Shown here in pieces: positions 16,319-24,159 of a stretch of DNA of 64,000 nucleotides. Below the pieces are notes generated by a model, which was given only the letters and a program-made list of their open reading frames with translations, had not been told where the DNA came from and did not search any database. The stretch lies in the NCBI GenBank assembly GCA_029865265.1, contig JAOUHG010000015.1, forward strand, positions 1-64,000, given 5' to 3'. Within the stretch, counting starts at the first letter, position 1. Every line of letters begins with the position of its first letter. Source of the stretch: Candidatus Krumholzibacteriia bacterium (GTDB lineage Bacteria; Krumholzibacteriota; Krumholzibacteriia; WVZY01; JAKEHA01). Both the position numbers and the translations under genes were made by a program.

Positions 16319-16882
16319 ATGAATCCAAGGTCGAAGCAGTTCCTGCAATGGACTTCATTCATGGTCCTGGCACTGGTGGTGGGATACGCGGGCATTCGCG
16401 CGGGCGGTGCGCTGCGCGCCCGCAATGCGCCGCCGCTCGCCGAGGCGCCCGACTTTCCCTTCATGCCCGGTGATGTATTCCCCGACGTACTGCTGGCGGA
16501 TTCGCTCGGAGCCGGGGTGGGGAGCATCGAGCTGGTTTCCGGCAGGGGCGGTGCCGTGGTGCTGTTCCTCGATCCCACTTGTGAAGGATGCGCGGAGATG
16601 GCGACCCGCTGGGAGCGCGCGGTTTACGACGGCGTGATCGAACCCGGACGCGTCTTCGGCATCACCGCGGAAACGGCCGCGGAGAACGCCCGCTACCGCG
16701 CGGGGCACGGGTTGAGCTATCCCATCTATCAGGATGTCGAGGCAGCGTTTCTCGTCAGGTACGGTGTCGACACGTACCCCATGGAGATCGTGGTAAACCG
16801 CATGGGGACCGTGCAGGCCGTCAGTACCGATTCCAGGACCCCCATCGACGGCGGGTCTATACGCGCCCTGATCGACAACTAA
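16319..16882 (+). CDS. Membrane-anchored thioredoxin/peroxiredoxin-fold protein
   Basis: This 187-aa protein has an N-terminal membrane anchor (about residues 10-30, WTSFMVLALVVGYAGIRAGG) and an extracytoplasmic thioredoxin-fold domain. The redox motif is C88-EG-C91 (LFLDPTCEGCAEM), placed after the first strand as in TlpA/ResA. A cis-Pro-like turn, VDTYPMEIVV, lies later in the fold. The family reduces or forms disulfides in exported proteins. The CEGC motif differs from the CxPC of most TlpA proteins. The gene lies 71 bases after the Cys-rich peptide gene, which is the natural candidate substrate. The ribosome site is weak. Confidence 0.78.
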   Translation: MNPRSKQFLQWTSFMVLALVVGYAGIRAGGALRARNAPPLAEAPDFPFMPGDVFPDVLLADSLGAGVGSIELVSGRGGAVVLFLDPTCEGCAEMATRWERAVYDGVIEPGRVFGITAETAAENARYRAGHGLSYPIYQDVEAAFLVRYGVDTYPMEIVVNRMGTVQAVSTDSRTPIDGGSIRALIDN

Positions 16883-16993
16883 CTTCCATTGACGCGGAAA
16901 ATGGTGCTGATTCGCTGATCTCTCTTGCCGGCGGATTCTGCGTTACAGGGTGGACGGTCTCAGGAGGACCGCCCCAAACCCGGAGGCAGAATC

Positions 16994-19030
16994 ATGAAGT
17001 CATTCAATCACAATATTTTACGGTTGCTGGCGGCGGGCCTGCTGGTCACGCTGGCCGCCTGCAGCGAGCAGAGCACCGCGCCCGAGGAGCCCAAGGATAC
17101 GGGGTACACCTCGCGCACCCTGACGCGCGACGACCTGACCCCGCAGGGGACCGTCATCGAGACCGACGACGGCTACCAGGTGCAGGGTTCGCTGGACGTG
17201 AAGACCGATGACGGCGGGGTCTCGTTCGTCAACGCGGACCTCGACGTGTCATTCGACGAGAAGGGTCGCGTGCGCAACATCACCGGCACCACCGAAATCC
17301 CGTCGCCGCACGAGCGCATCGAGTTCGCCAACCCGGTGCAGGCGGACGTTGGTTTCTTCTCCGGCAAGTTCCTCAACGAGAACCGTGACTTCGGCATTCT
17401 GCTGAAGGAAGACACCGACTACTTCGTGTTCAACTTCGCCGTCACGCTGGAGATGAGCATCGCGACCGGTGAGACCGGCGACGGGGCCACCAGGCCCGTC
17501 AAGGTGAGGGCACCGCTGGGCGGGCAGCTCCTCATGATCATGGACTTCAACGACCCCATGTACTACGTCTACGGCGCGCAGGATCTGATCGGCAACGCCG
17601 GTACGGGCTGGTCGCTGCACGGCCGCATCCCCTTTGCGCCCTGGCACCCCGTGGAGGGCATGGGAAACTTCGACGGCAAGAACACGCGCGTGGGTTCGTT
17701 CCCGATCCTCAAGGTGATCCAGGTGAGCGGCCAGATGGTGGACAACAACTACACCGAGGTTCACCTCTCGCTCGAGGATCCCTTCACCTCCGACCTGCGC
17801 ATGGGCTACCAGTGCGGCTACAACGGCGCGATGGCGCTGGACCTGTTCCTGAAGGACATCGTGGGTGTTGAGATTCCCATCGCGGAGGGCAGCGGCGGTA
17901 TGTGGCGCGAGGCGAGCGTGCAGGACATCTTCCAGGGCCACGCCTACGTGAACGGACTCACCGCCGACCTCGACTGGTGGCCCGCGTTCATCCCCGCCAA
18001 ACCGGTGGCAGCGCTCGAGACCAGCGGATTCGTGAAAAGCGACCTCGACTTCGACATCTCGGTCGCGGGTGAGTTCGGCTGGAACCTGCCGGCGGGCAAG
18101 GGCAAAACGCTGACCGGGCACTTCGGCTTTGCGCCCGAGGCGCTCACGCTGGGCGGCAGCGTGCGGGACGACGCCACCGTGTACAACATCGAGGGTCGGG
18201 TCACCAGGGACGAGACCACCGTGTGGACGGTGCCGCCGCAGTCGATCCTCGACGGCGTGAGCAACGGTGTGACCGACGAGCTGGATGATCGCATCGCGGA
18301 AGCGGAGCAGGCGTGGAACAACCTGCAGGACGCCACGAAGGATTATGAGTTCGAACTGAGCCTGCGCGGTCTGCGCAGCTCGCTGCCCGGCGTCGTGGAC
18401 ACGGCCAAGAAGGCGCTCTCCGATGGCATCGCCGCCGAGCTCAGGAAGCACGAGGGCGAGGACTACTACAGCCAGCTCAAAACCCATCTTTACGCGGCGG
18501 ACAACACCTACTACGAGCAGCTCAACCGTCTCAAGGCGGCGGCTCAGCAGATCCAGGACAACGACGCCACGCGCAACGAGATCGAGGCGGCGCTGCGCTC
18601 GGCGGCTTCCAAGAAGATTTTCTCCACCACCTTCAAGTACAAGGTACTGGGCGTGACGGTGAAGACGGTCAATGTGAGCAGGCGCGTCATGTCCGATAGT
18701 CAGGCCAACCAGTTGATCACCGCCGCGGACAACGTCAAGTACATCAAGGAGACGTACGACCGCAAGGTGAGCATGCAGCAGATCTACGACACGGTCCCGG
18801 ACAAGGAAATATTCGAACAGGTCAAGGACGACATCGAAAACGGCGTCATCATGATCGACGACCTGGGCGAGATCGGCTTCGTGTACGGGCACGACAGCAA
18901 GGTGTTCAACGTGTACGCCGTGGTCGGGGAGGACCGCTTCGACCTGGGAGCGGTGGACCTCTTCAGCGTGGTGGATATCACCGCCGCCGTCACCAGTGCC
19001 ATCGTGGACGGGCTGGTGTCGGGCAACTGA
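16994..19030 (+). CDS. Large lipoprotein of unknown family
   Basis: This 678-aa protein has a signal peptide and lipobox LLVTLAAC (Cys at residue 23) followed by SEQSTAPEEP, so it should be a lipoprotein. Residues ~50-400 look beta-rich, with strings such as TDDGGVSFVNADLDVSFDEKG and NLPAGKGKTLTGHFGF suggestive of repeated beta-sheet layers. Residues ~420-560 are strongly helical and charged (ELDDRIAEAEQAWNNLQDA; YEQLNRLKAAAQQIQDND), a likely coiled coil. The C-terminus returns to strands (GEIGFVYGHDSKVFNVYAVVG). No enzyme motif is recognised. GGAGG precedes the ATG at 16994. Its own terminator follows, so it appears monocistronic. Confidence 0.75.
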   Translation: MKSFNHNILRLLAAGLLVTLAACSEQSTAPEEPKDTGYTSRTLTRDDLTPQGTVIETDDGYQVQGSLDVKTDDGGVSFVNADLDVSFDEKGRVRNITGTTEIPSPHERIEFANPVQADVGFFSGKFLNENRDFGILLKEDTDYFVFNFAVTLEMSIATGETGDGATRPVKVRAPLGGQLLMIMDFNDPMYYVYGAQDLIGNAGTGWSLHGRIPFAPWHPVEGMGNFDGKNTRVGSFPILKVIQVSGQMVDNNYTEVHLSLEDPFTSDLRMGYQCGYNGAMALDLFLKDIVGVEIPIAEGSGGMWREASVQDIFQGHAYVNGLTADLDWWPAFIPAKPVAALETSGFVKSDLDFDISVAGEFGWNLPAGKGKTLTGHFGFAPEALTLGGSVRDDATVYNIEGRVTRDETTVWTVPPQSILDGVSNGVTDELDDRIAEAEQAWNNLQDATKDYEFELSLRGLRSSLPGVVDTAKKALSDGIAAELRKHEGEDYYSQLKTHLYAADNTYYEQLNRLKAAAQQIQDNDATRNEIEAALRSAASKKIFSTTFKYKVLGVTVKTVNVSRRVMSDSQANQLITAADNVKYIKETYDRKVSMQQIYDTVPDKEIFEQVKDDIENGVIMIDDLGEIGFVYGHDSKVFNVYAVVGEDRFDLGAVDLFSVVDITAAVTSAIVDGLVSGN

Positions 19031-19056
19031 ACTCCTCAGGGCAGGAACGCCTCGCG

Positions 19057-19086
19057 ACGGGCGGGTCGAATGATCCGGCCCGTTTT
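19057..19086 (+). terminator. Terminator of the large lipoprotein gene
   Basis: ACGGGC (19057-19062) pairs with GCCCGT (19078-19083) around an imperfect inner stem, followed by TTT. It ends three bases before the -10 box of the next gene. Confidence 0.6.
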
Positions 19087-19088
19087 GC

Positions 19089-19094
19089 TATCCT
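19089..19094 (+). promoter_or_regulatory. TATCCT -10 box 6 nt before a start codon (leaderless type)
   Basis: TATCCT is followed by six bases and the ATG at 19101. No ribosome site is present, and the preceding terminator isolates the gene. Confidence 0.5.
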
Positions 19095-19100
19095 CTGGCC

Positions 19101-19970
19101 ATGAATGTCCACCTCGTCGACGGGACCTACGAACTCTTCCGGCACTACTACGCGCTGCCGTCGCGCCTCGACGCGGACGGCAACGAGGTGGGTGCGCTGG
19201 TGGGGGTGCTCAACTCCATCGCCGCCATGCTCCGCGACGGCGCCACCCACGTGGGCGTTGCCACCGACCACGTGGTGGAGTCGTTCCGTAACCAGATGTA
19301 CGCGGGCTACAAGACCGGCGAGGGGATCGATCCCGCGCTGTGGCGGCAGTTTCATCCCCTGGAAGCGGCGCTGCGCGCGATGGGTGTGGTGGTGTGGGCA
19401 ATGGTGGAAGAAGAGGCGGACGATGGCCTCGCCGCCGCGGCCGCGCGCGCGCAAACCGACCCGCGCGTGAAACGCATCTTCATCTGCACGCCGGACAAGG
19501 ACCTCGCGCAGTGCGTGCGCGGAGACTTCGTGGTTCAGTTCGACCGGCGCCGGGGTGCGATTCGCAACGAGGACGGCGTGCGGGAGAAGTTCGGCGTGGG
19601 GCCGTTGTCGATACCGGACTACCTGGGGCTGGTGGGGGATGCGTCCGACGGCTTCCCGGGTGTGCCCCGCTGGGGTGCGAAGAGCGCGTCGGCGGTGCTG
19701 GCGCGCTACGAGCACCTCGAGGCGATTCCACACGACCCGGCGCAGTGGGAGGTGCCCATCCGGGGTGCGGTGGCGCTCGCCGCGTCACTGCGCGAACACG
19801 AAGCCGATGCACGCCTGTTCCGCGACATCGCCACGCTGCGCACGGACGCGCCGGTCTTCGAGTCGGTCGACGAACTGGAGTGGCGCGGCCCCACGGATTC
19901 CTTTGCCGCACTGTGTGGGAAACTTGGCGTGCCGGACCTGGCTGAAACAGTGTCGCGTCTGCGGGCGTGA
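19101..19970 (+). CDS. Stand-alone 5'-3' exonuclease (FEN/PIN fold, Pol I N-domain-like)
   Basis: This 289-aa protein contains all core motifs of the 5'-nuclease family. These are the N-terminal metal Asp (VHLVDGTYELFRHYY), an arch segment FRNQMYAGYKTG, the acidic cluster VEEEADDGLAAAAA, TPDKDLAQCV, and a helix-hairpin-helix-like LVGDASDGFPGVPRWGAKSASAVL. It should cut 5' flaps or degrade DNA or RNA 5' ends with two metal ions. Unlike DNA polymerase I, no polymerase domain follows; length matches stand-alone enzymes. A TATCCT box sits six bases from the ATG and no ribosome site is seen, implying a leaderless mRNA. Confidence 0.9.
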   Translation: MNVHLVDGTYELFRHYYALPSRLDADGNEVGALVGVLNSIAAMLRDGATHVGVATDHVVESFRNQMYAGYKTGEGIDPALWRQFHPLEAALRAMGVVVWAMVEEEADDGLAAAAARAQTDPRVKRIFICTPDKDLAQCVRGDFVVQFDRRRGAIRNEDGVREKFGVGPLSIPDYLGLVGDASDGFPGVPRWGAKSASAVLARYEHLEAIPHDPAQWEVPIRGAVALAASLREHEADARLFRDIATLRTDAPVFESVDELEWRGPTDSFAALCGKLGVPDLAETVSRLRA

Positions 19971-19981
19971 TCTTTACATTC

Positions 19982-19998
19982 ACTCCCGCTGTGGGAGT
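19982..19998 (+). terminator. Bidirectional hairpin between convergent genes
   Basis: ACTCCC-GCTGT-GGGAGT lies in the 39-base gap between the exonuclease and SGNH genes, with T-rich sequence on both sides. The stem is only 6 bp. Confidence 0.55.
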
Positions 19999-20009
19999 AA
20001 TCACTTCTT

Positions 20010-20999
20010 TCACAAGCGCGGTAGAACCACCGGCGCGATGGCCTGCTCCAGCACCGCGTGCCCCGCGGCGTTCTCGTGCGGGTCAACGACCGAGTTGTGG
20101 TAGCGCCGGTCATCGAAGAGGATCGGCGGCAGCGTGTGGGGGGTGATCCCGCGCGCGGCCAGGTGGTCGCTGTACGCGCGCAGCACGCCGCTCAATTCCA
20201 CGCGCCTCTCGTCGCCGTAGAGAAACACCACCAGGTCGATCCCATTGGCTTCGCACAGATTGATGACGCCGTCCAGCGCCAGCCGCGCGTCGCGCCACTG
20301 CGGCGAGCCGGGTGGGTACCCCGCGGACTCGAGGCTCTGCTGGCGCGCGAACACGCGCGCGTACTGGATGGTTGCGCAGATGCGGGATCCCTGGTAGGCC
20401 CGCTTCCATGCGTCGCGCAGTACCCGTGCCAGCACGCGGTGCGGCGTGGCCGCGCCGAGCAAACTGTCGCGGGGGACGTCGGTATGGCCCACGTGGATGG
20501 GGTCCGCGTCGTTGTAGACCACGAGCAACAGCAGCACGTCCGGCGCAAATGCCAATCCGCGCGTACGCAGCCACTCGTACTCGGTCCGTGTGTTCCAGGA
20601 GGCGACGCCCGCGGCGATCACCTCGATGGACGTGTCGCGCGCCGCGAGGCGGCGCTGGATGCGTGCGGGGAAGATGGAATCCTGCGGCGCCCCCCAGCCG
20701 AACACGACGGAATCGCCCAGAATCATCAGTCGCTTCGTTCCTGCCGGCTTCTCGACGGATGCCGGGGCCCCGCGCAGCCCGTGCTGGTTGATCGTGATCT
20801 CCACCCCCTGGATGCGCGCGCGCTGGTCGGGCCGGTGCAAGTACCCCCACGGTGCGCCGAACTCGAGCAGGTCGTTGTACTCACGCAGGCCCGCAAAGTA
20901 GGCGATGCCGATGGGGTCGAAGAGACGCAGGAGAAGCTCCACGAACAGGATCGACGCCGCGAGCAACGAGATGTTCTGCAGGCGCGCGCGCATGCTCAT
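20010..20999 (-). CDS. SGNH/GDSL-type esterase with N-terminal membrane anchor
   Basis: This 329-aa protein has one N-terminal helix (about residues 8-26) and an SGNH hydrolase fold. Block I is GDSV with Ser97, a block-III-like VYNDAD follows, and the catalytic DPHENAAGH lies near the C-terminus (Asp306, His308). Such enzymes add or remove acyl groups on glycans or lipids. It is the last gene of a three-gene minus-strand operon with ATGA overlaps, next to a glycosyltransferase and an asparagine-synthetase-like protein. De-esterification or acyl transfer on an envelope polysaccharide is therefore the likely setting. The ATG at 20999 overlaps the stop of the upstream gene. Confidence 0.87.
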   Translation of the reverse strand: MSMRARLQNISLLAASILFVELLLRLFDPIGIAYFAGLREYNDLLEFGAPWGYLHRPDQRARIQGVEITINQHGLRGAPASVEKPAGTKRLMILGDSVVFGWGAPQDSIFPARIQRRLAARDTSIEVIAAGVASWNTRTEYEWLRTRGLAFAPDVLLLLVVYNDADPIHVGHTDVPRDSLLGAATPHRVLARVLRDAWKRAYQGSRICATIQYARVFARQQSLESAGYPPGSPQWRDARLALDGVINLCEANGIDLVVFLYGDERRVELSGVLRAYSDHLAARGITPHTLPPILFDDRRYHNSVVDPHENAAGHAVLEQAIAPVVLPRL

Positions 21000-22213
21000 C
21001 CGGTTTCGCCGTGGTGTTTCAGCAGTGCTTCAACGATGTCCGCCTCCATGGAGATGCGCTCGTCCCACCCGGTGAAGTGCCGGCGCGCGAAGCGGCGCGC
21101 CCCCTCGCCCATGGCGTTTCGCGTCATCTCGTCGTTGACCATCGCCGCCACGGCGCGCGCAAAGCCGGGAAGGTCGCCCTCCGCGACCAGCCGTCCGTTC
21201 TCACCGTCGCGCACCACCGCGCGGGTATCGCCCGCGTCGAAGGCAACCACCGGCACGCCGCACACCATCGCCTCGCACACGGGAATGCCGCGGTTGGAGC
21301 GCTCGTTGGTGGATACGAACACGGTGGCCAGCGACATCAGGTCCGGCACGTCGTCGTGCGCCACCGGGCCCAGGAAACGCACCGAGTCCGCCACCCCCAG
21401 GCGCGCGGCCAGCGCCTCGCAGGATGCGCGCAGGGGTCCGTCGCCGGCAATGACAAACACCACCGGCCGGCGCGCGGCTTCAACCATGGCGGGCATGGCG
21501 CGGATGAACAGGTCGGGCCGCTTCCACCCGGTGAGCCGCGAGAGCATGAGCACCACCGCGGTTCCGTCGGGGATCCGGTAGCGCGCGCGCGCGTCCGGGC
21601 CGGGCAGCCGCCCGCCCCACTCCAGGTTGACGCCGTTGGGCAGCGCGTGGATCTTCCCGGCTGGCACGCCGTTGCGCAGCGCCGCCTGCGCACCGCCGGT
21701 GCCGTCATCCAGAATGATCCACGCGTCCTGCGGCACCTTGAACGCCGCAATCTGTTCCGCGTTCTTGCGCAGGTACTTCGCGCGCGGCCAGTCCGTGCGG
21801 TCCAGTTCGACCACGCCGAACAGCTTGACGACCGACGGCACCCCCGCGTGGCGCGCGAGCATGCGGACCGCGGCGGCACCCAGGTGCGTCTGCCCCAGCA
21901 CGAGCGAGGGCGGGAAGCGCCGCACGACGGCAAGACCGCGAACGACCACCCACGCGGTGAAGAGCAGCGGCCACAACGGCCGCTTGAGGAACGTGGGCCA
22001 CGCCTCGGTGGCGAGGAAGAAGTCGGGGAACTCATGGACGACGTAGCCGTCCATGGTGACGTCCGCGCCGCGGTAGCGCGGCGAGAGGTAGTGCACCTCG
22101 TAGCCGCGCTGCGTGAAGCCGCGGATGAAGTAGTAGTCGTCGGCGAGACCGGCGCCGCCGCCCATCTCCCAGCGGCGTTTCCACGGCGTGACCACGAGAA
22201 TGCGCCGCGTCAT
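20996..22213 (-). CDS. Glycosyltransferase family 4 (GT-B fold)
   Basis: This 405-aa protein starts at the ATG that overlaps the upstream stop (ATGA); the longer frame to 22663 is antisense to the neighbour. The N-domain opens RRILVVTPWKRRWEMGGGAGLADDYYF. The C-domain has NGVNLEWGG, VVLMLSRLTGWKRPDLFIRAMP and the ERSNRGIPVCEAMVCGVPVVAFDAG segment, whose two acidic residues bind the nucleotide sugar in GT4 enzymes. It should transfer a sugar from an NDP-donor with retention. Neighbours suggest polysaccharide or glycolipid assembly. The sugar cannot be told. Confidence 0.92.
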   Translation of the reverse strand: MTRRILVVTPWKRRWEMGGGAGLADDYYFIRGFTQRGYEVHYLSPRYRGADVTMDGYVVHEFPDFFLATEAWPTFLKRPLWPLLFTAWVVVRGLAVVRRFPPSLVLGQTHLGAAAVRMLARHAGVPSVVKLFGVVELDRTDWPRAKYLRKNAEQIAAFKVPQDAWIILDDGTGGAQAALRNGVPAGKIHALPNGVNLEWGGRLPGPDARARYRIPDGTAVVLMLSRLTGWKRPDLFIRAMPAMVEAARRPVVFVIAGDGPLRASCEALAARLGVADSVRFLGPVAHDDVPDLMSLATVFVSTNERSNRGIPVCEAMVCGVPVVAFDAGDTRAVVRDGENGRLVAEGDLPGFARAVAAMVNDEMTRNAMGEGARRFARRHFTGWDERISMEADIVEALLKHHGETG

Positions 22214-23979
22214 GGCTCCACACCGCCGTGAATGGCGCGCACCGCCAGCGCGGTGGTGAGGATCATGCACAGCGCGAACGGCGACGCCGGCACCTCGCCG
22301 GATACGATGCGACGAACCTCCGCCGCGCGCAACGGTTCCGGAACCCCGCCTTCGTCCACGAGGCGCCCGAGCATTGCGTGCCAGGGCCCGCCGGGTGCGC
22401 GGCGCGCGCCACGCGCCGCGCGCACGCGCCGGTGCAGAGCGGACGTGGCCGGGTTGTTGCGCAGCGCGTCGCGCAGCGCATACTCGAGCGCGAAGCGCAG
22501 CGAGGCCGGCGCGGCGTGCCCGCCCGCCAGGGGGAGCGCGGCCATGTCCGGGGCCAGCTCGCGCAGGAAGGCGCGGTACAGGCGCCGCTCGCGCTTCATG
22601 CGGCCCGGGATGGCGCGGGCCAGGGAAACGAAGTCCCCGCCGAAGAAGGGTGAAACCGGCCACACTGCGCAGCGGTGGCGGTCCTCACCCTCGTCGTGGA
22701 AGCGCACCACTCGCTGCGAGAGCAGGAAGTGCACGTAGGCATCTTCCGGCTCGATATCATCCGCAAGCGTGGCGCGAATGCTCTCCACCATTTCGTCCAC
22801 GGAAACACCCGCCAGAGCCGTCACCCGTTCCGGCGGCATCACCGCGTTCTTCTCGATGATGAACCGCACCAATTGCTCCGGCTTCGGTGAGCGGGCAATG
22901 GCGCGGTGCTCGCACAGCAGCTTGTCCGCGCCCTCGCCGGTCCAGAATGCCACCGGGCCGGGGAAGTCGCGCTTCACCCGCCGCACATAGTCGATTCCGA
23001 ACGCCACGTCCGCCGGATTCAAGCCGAGTTTCATGCGCACGATGCCGTCGATGTTCGCGCGGCTGGCAAAATCACACTCGTAGGACCGCCACTCGGCGCC
23101 GAGTGTGCGTGCCACCGTGGCGGCGACGTCGCGCTCATCGGCGTGGTTCGAACCGGGTGCGGCAAAGGTCACCGCGGCAAAGGATGGCAACACCGCGCGC
23201 ATGCCCGCACCGGTGGTGCGCGAATCGATACCGCCGCTGAGCGAGAGGACGTGACTGCCTGCGTCGATCATGCCGCGGTCACGGCAGGAAGCCACGAAGG
23301 CGTCGCGCAGCTCGCGCGCCAGTGCGTGTTTGTCGCGCGGAAGATTCTCTCGAACCGAACGCCGGAAGGGCGATCCCGGGGAGGGAAAGAGCCGCCAGCC
23401 GTCGCGCGACGCCACCAGCACCTCGCGCGGAAGCAGGCGCGATACGCCGGCCGCGAGTGTTCGCGCCCCCAGCGGATATCCGAAGAGCAGCAGCTGCGCG
23501 AATGCGGTGGTGTCGATACCGCGCTCGCCGGTCTGCCTGAGCACGAAGGCCTGGTCGCGGGACATGAACATGCCCCGCGGTGTCGCTCCATAATAGAGGG
23601 GAAGCCGGCCGAAGCGGTCCGCGGCCAGCGCCACGCGCCGCGCGCCGGTGTCGTACCACAGGAGCGCAAAGTCACCGTCCACCGACTCCACCGCCGCGCG
23701 CAGTTCGCGCGCCAGCGCCTCATCGTCGTGGGCCCTGGTGCAGAGATCCTCGATGCGCTTGAGCAGGGCCGCGCGCTGTCCGCCGTAGACCTGCCCCTCC
23801 AGGCACAGCAGCCCGCACGGCCCCCGGATCGCCTCGAACGGGTACCCGGCCGGGTGCCCGGCATCCGCCGCGAGGTGCTCGTCGCTGTGCACCGGTGACC
23901 GGCCGGGTGGATGGGGCTGGAAGCGCCACGCAACGCGGAGGCCGGGGGAGGTGATTCCGCGCTCTGGGGTCTGGGTCAT
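22210..23979 (-). CDS. Asparagine-synthetase-like amidotransferase lacking the glutaminase cysteine
   Basis: This 589-aa protein has a C-terminal synthetase domain with the PP-loop SGGIDSR at about residue 248 and a GEGADKLLCEH segment. Both are typical of AsnB-type enzymes that adenylate a carboxyl group. The N-terminal part has the Ntn fold pattern (VDGDFALLWYDTGARRVALAADRFGRLPLYYG), but the protein does not begin Met-Cys and no equivalent Cys is present. It therefore probably cannot use glutamine and may use ammonia or another amine, as in beta-lactam-synthetase relatives. It leads an operon with a glycosyltransferase and an esterase. ATG 23979 is chosen for position relative to the promoter; the ribosome site is weak. 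Confidence 0.85.
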   Translation of the reverse strand: MTQTPERGITSPGLRVAWRFQPHPPGRSPVHSDEHLAADAGHPAGYPFEAIRGPCGLLCLEGQVYGGQRAALLKRIEDLCTRAHDDEALARELRAAVESVDGDFALLWYDTGARRVALAADRFGRLPLYYGATPRGMFMSRDQAFVLRQTGERGIDTTAFAQLLLFGYPLGARTLAAGVSRLLPREVLVASRDGWRLFPSPGSPFRRSVRENLPRDKHALARELRDAFVASCRDRGMIDAGSHVLSLSGGIDSRTTGAGMRAVLPSFAAVTFAAPGSNHADERDVAATVARTLGAEWRSYECDFASRANIDGIVRMKLGLNPADVAFGIDYVRRVKRDFPGPVAFWTGEGADKLLCEHRAIARSPKPEQLVRFIIEKNAVMPPERVTALAGVSVDEMVESIRATLADDIEPEDAYVHFLLSQRVVRFHDEGEDRHRCAVWPVSPFFGGDFVSLARAIPGRMKRERRLYRAFLRELAPDMAALPLAGGHAAPASLRFALEYALRDALRNNPATSALHRRVRAARGARRAPGGPWHAMLGRLVDEGGVPEPLRAAEVRRIVSGEVPASPFALCMILTTALAVRAIHGGVEP

Positions 23980-24018
23980 GGGCGTACTGCGTTGAAGGTT
24001 CGAGGGTTCCGCCGCGCC

Positions 24019-24048
24019 ATTGTACGGGCCGCTTTGCCGCAGCGTCAA
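24019..24048 (-). promoter_or_regulatory. Promoter of the asparagine-synthetase-like operon
   Basis: On the minus strand TTGACG (24048-24043) and TACAAT (24024-24019) are 18 bases apart, about 40 bases before the first ATG. Confidence 0.65.
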
Positions 24049-24061
24049 ACGCGCGTGCCCT

Positions 24062-24093
24062 GAAAATAGTGGACAGTCTGGTGTTTATTTGGC
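24062..24093 (+). promoter_or_regulatory. Copy A of a bipartite conserved element
   Basis: GAAAATAGTGGACA (24062-24075), eight unrelated bases, and TTTATTTGGC (24084-24093). The same two half-sites with the same spacing recur at 37014-37045. Both copies lie on the coding strand, 66 and 81 bases before a gene start. A TACTAT hexamer follows this copy at 24096. Confidence 0.7.
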
Positions 24094-24159
24094 GATACTA
24101 TTCACAAGCGTCGGCCGGCGCCCAGTAAAGCCGCACATCCTCGAGAAGGCAGACCAACC

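Noticed and set aside
17249-18892. A ~547-codon minus-strand frame opposite the large lipoprotein
   Set aside because: The plus frame has a signal peptide, lipobox and GGAGG start; the minus frame has none and no recognisable domain.
20996-22663. A 555-codon version of the glycosyltransferase
   Set aside because: The first ~150 codons lie antisense-like across the asparagine-synthetase-like gene and are Arg/Pro-rich; the ATGA overlap at 22213 gives the natural start.
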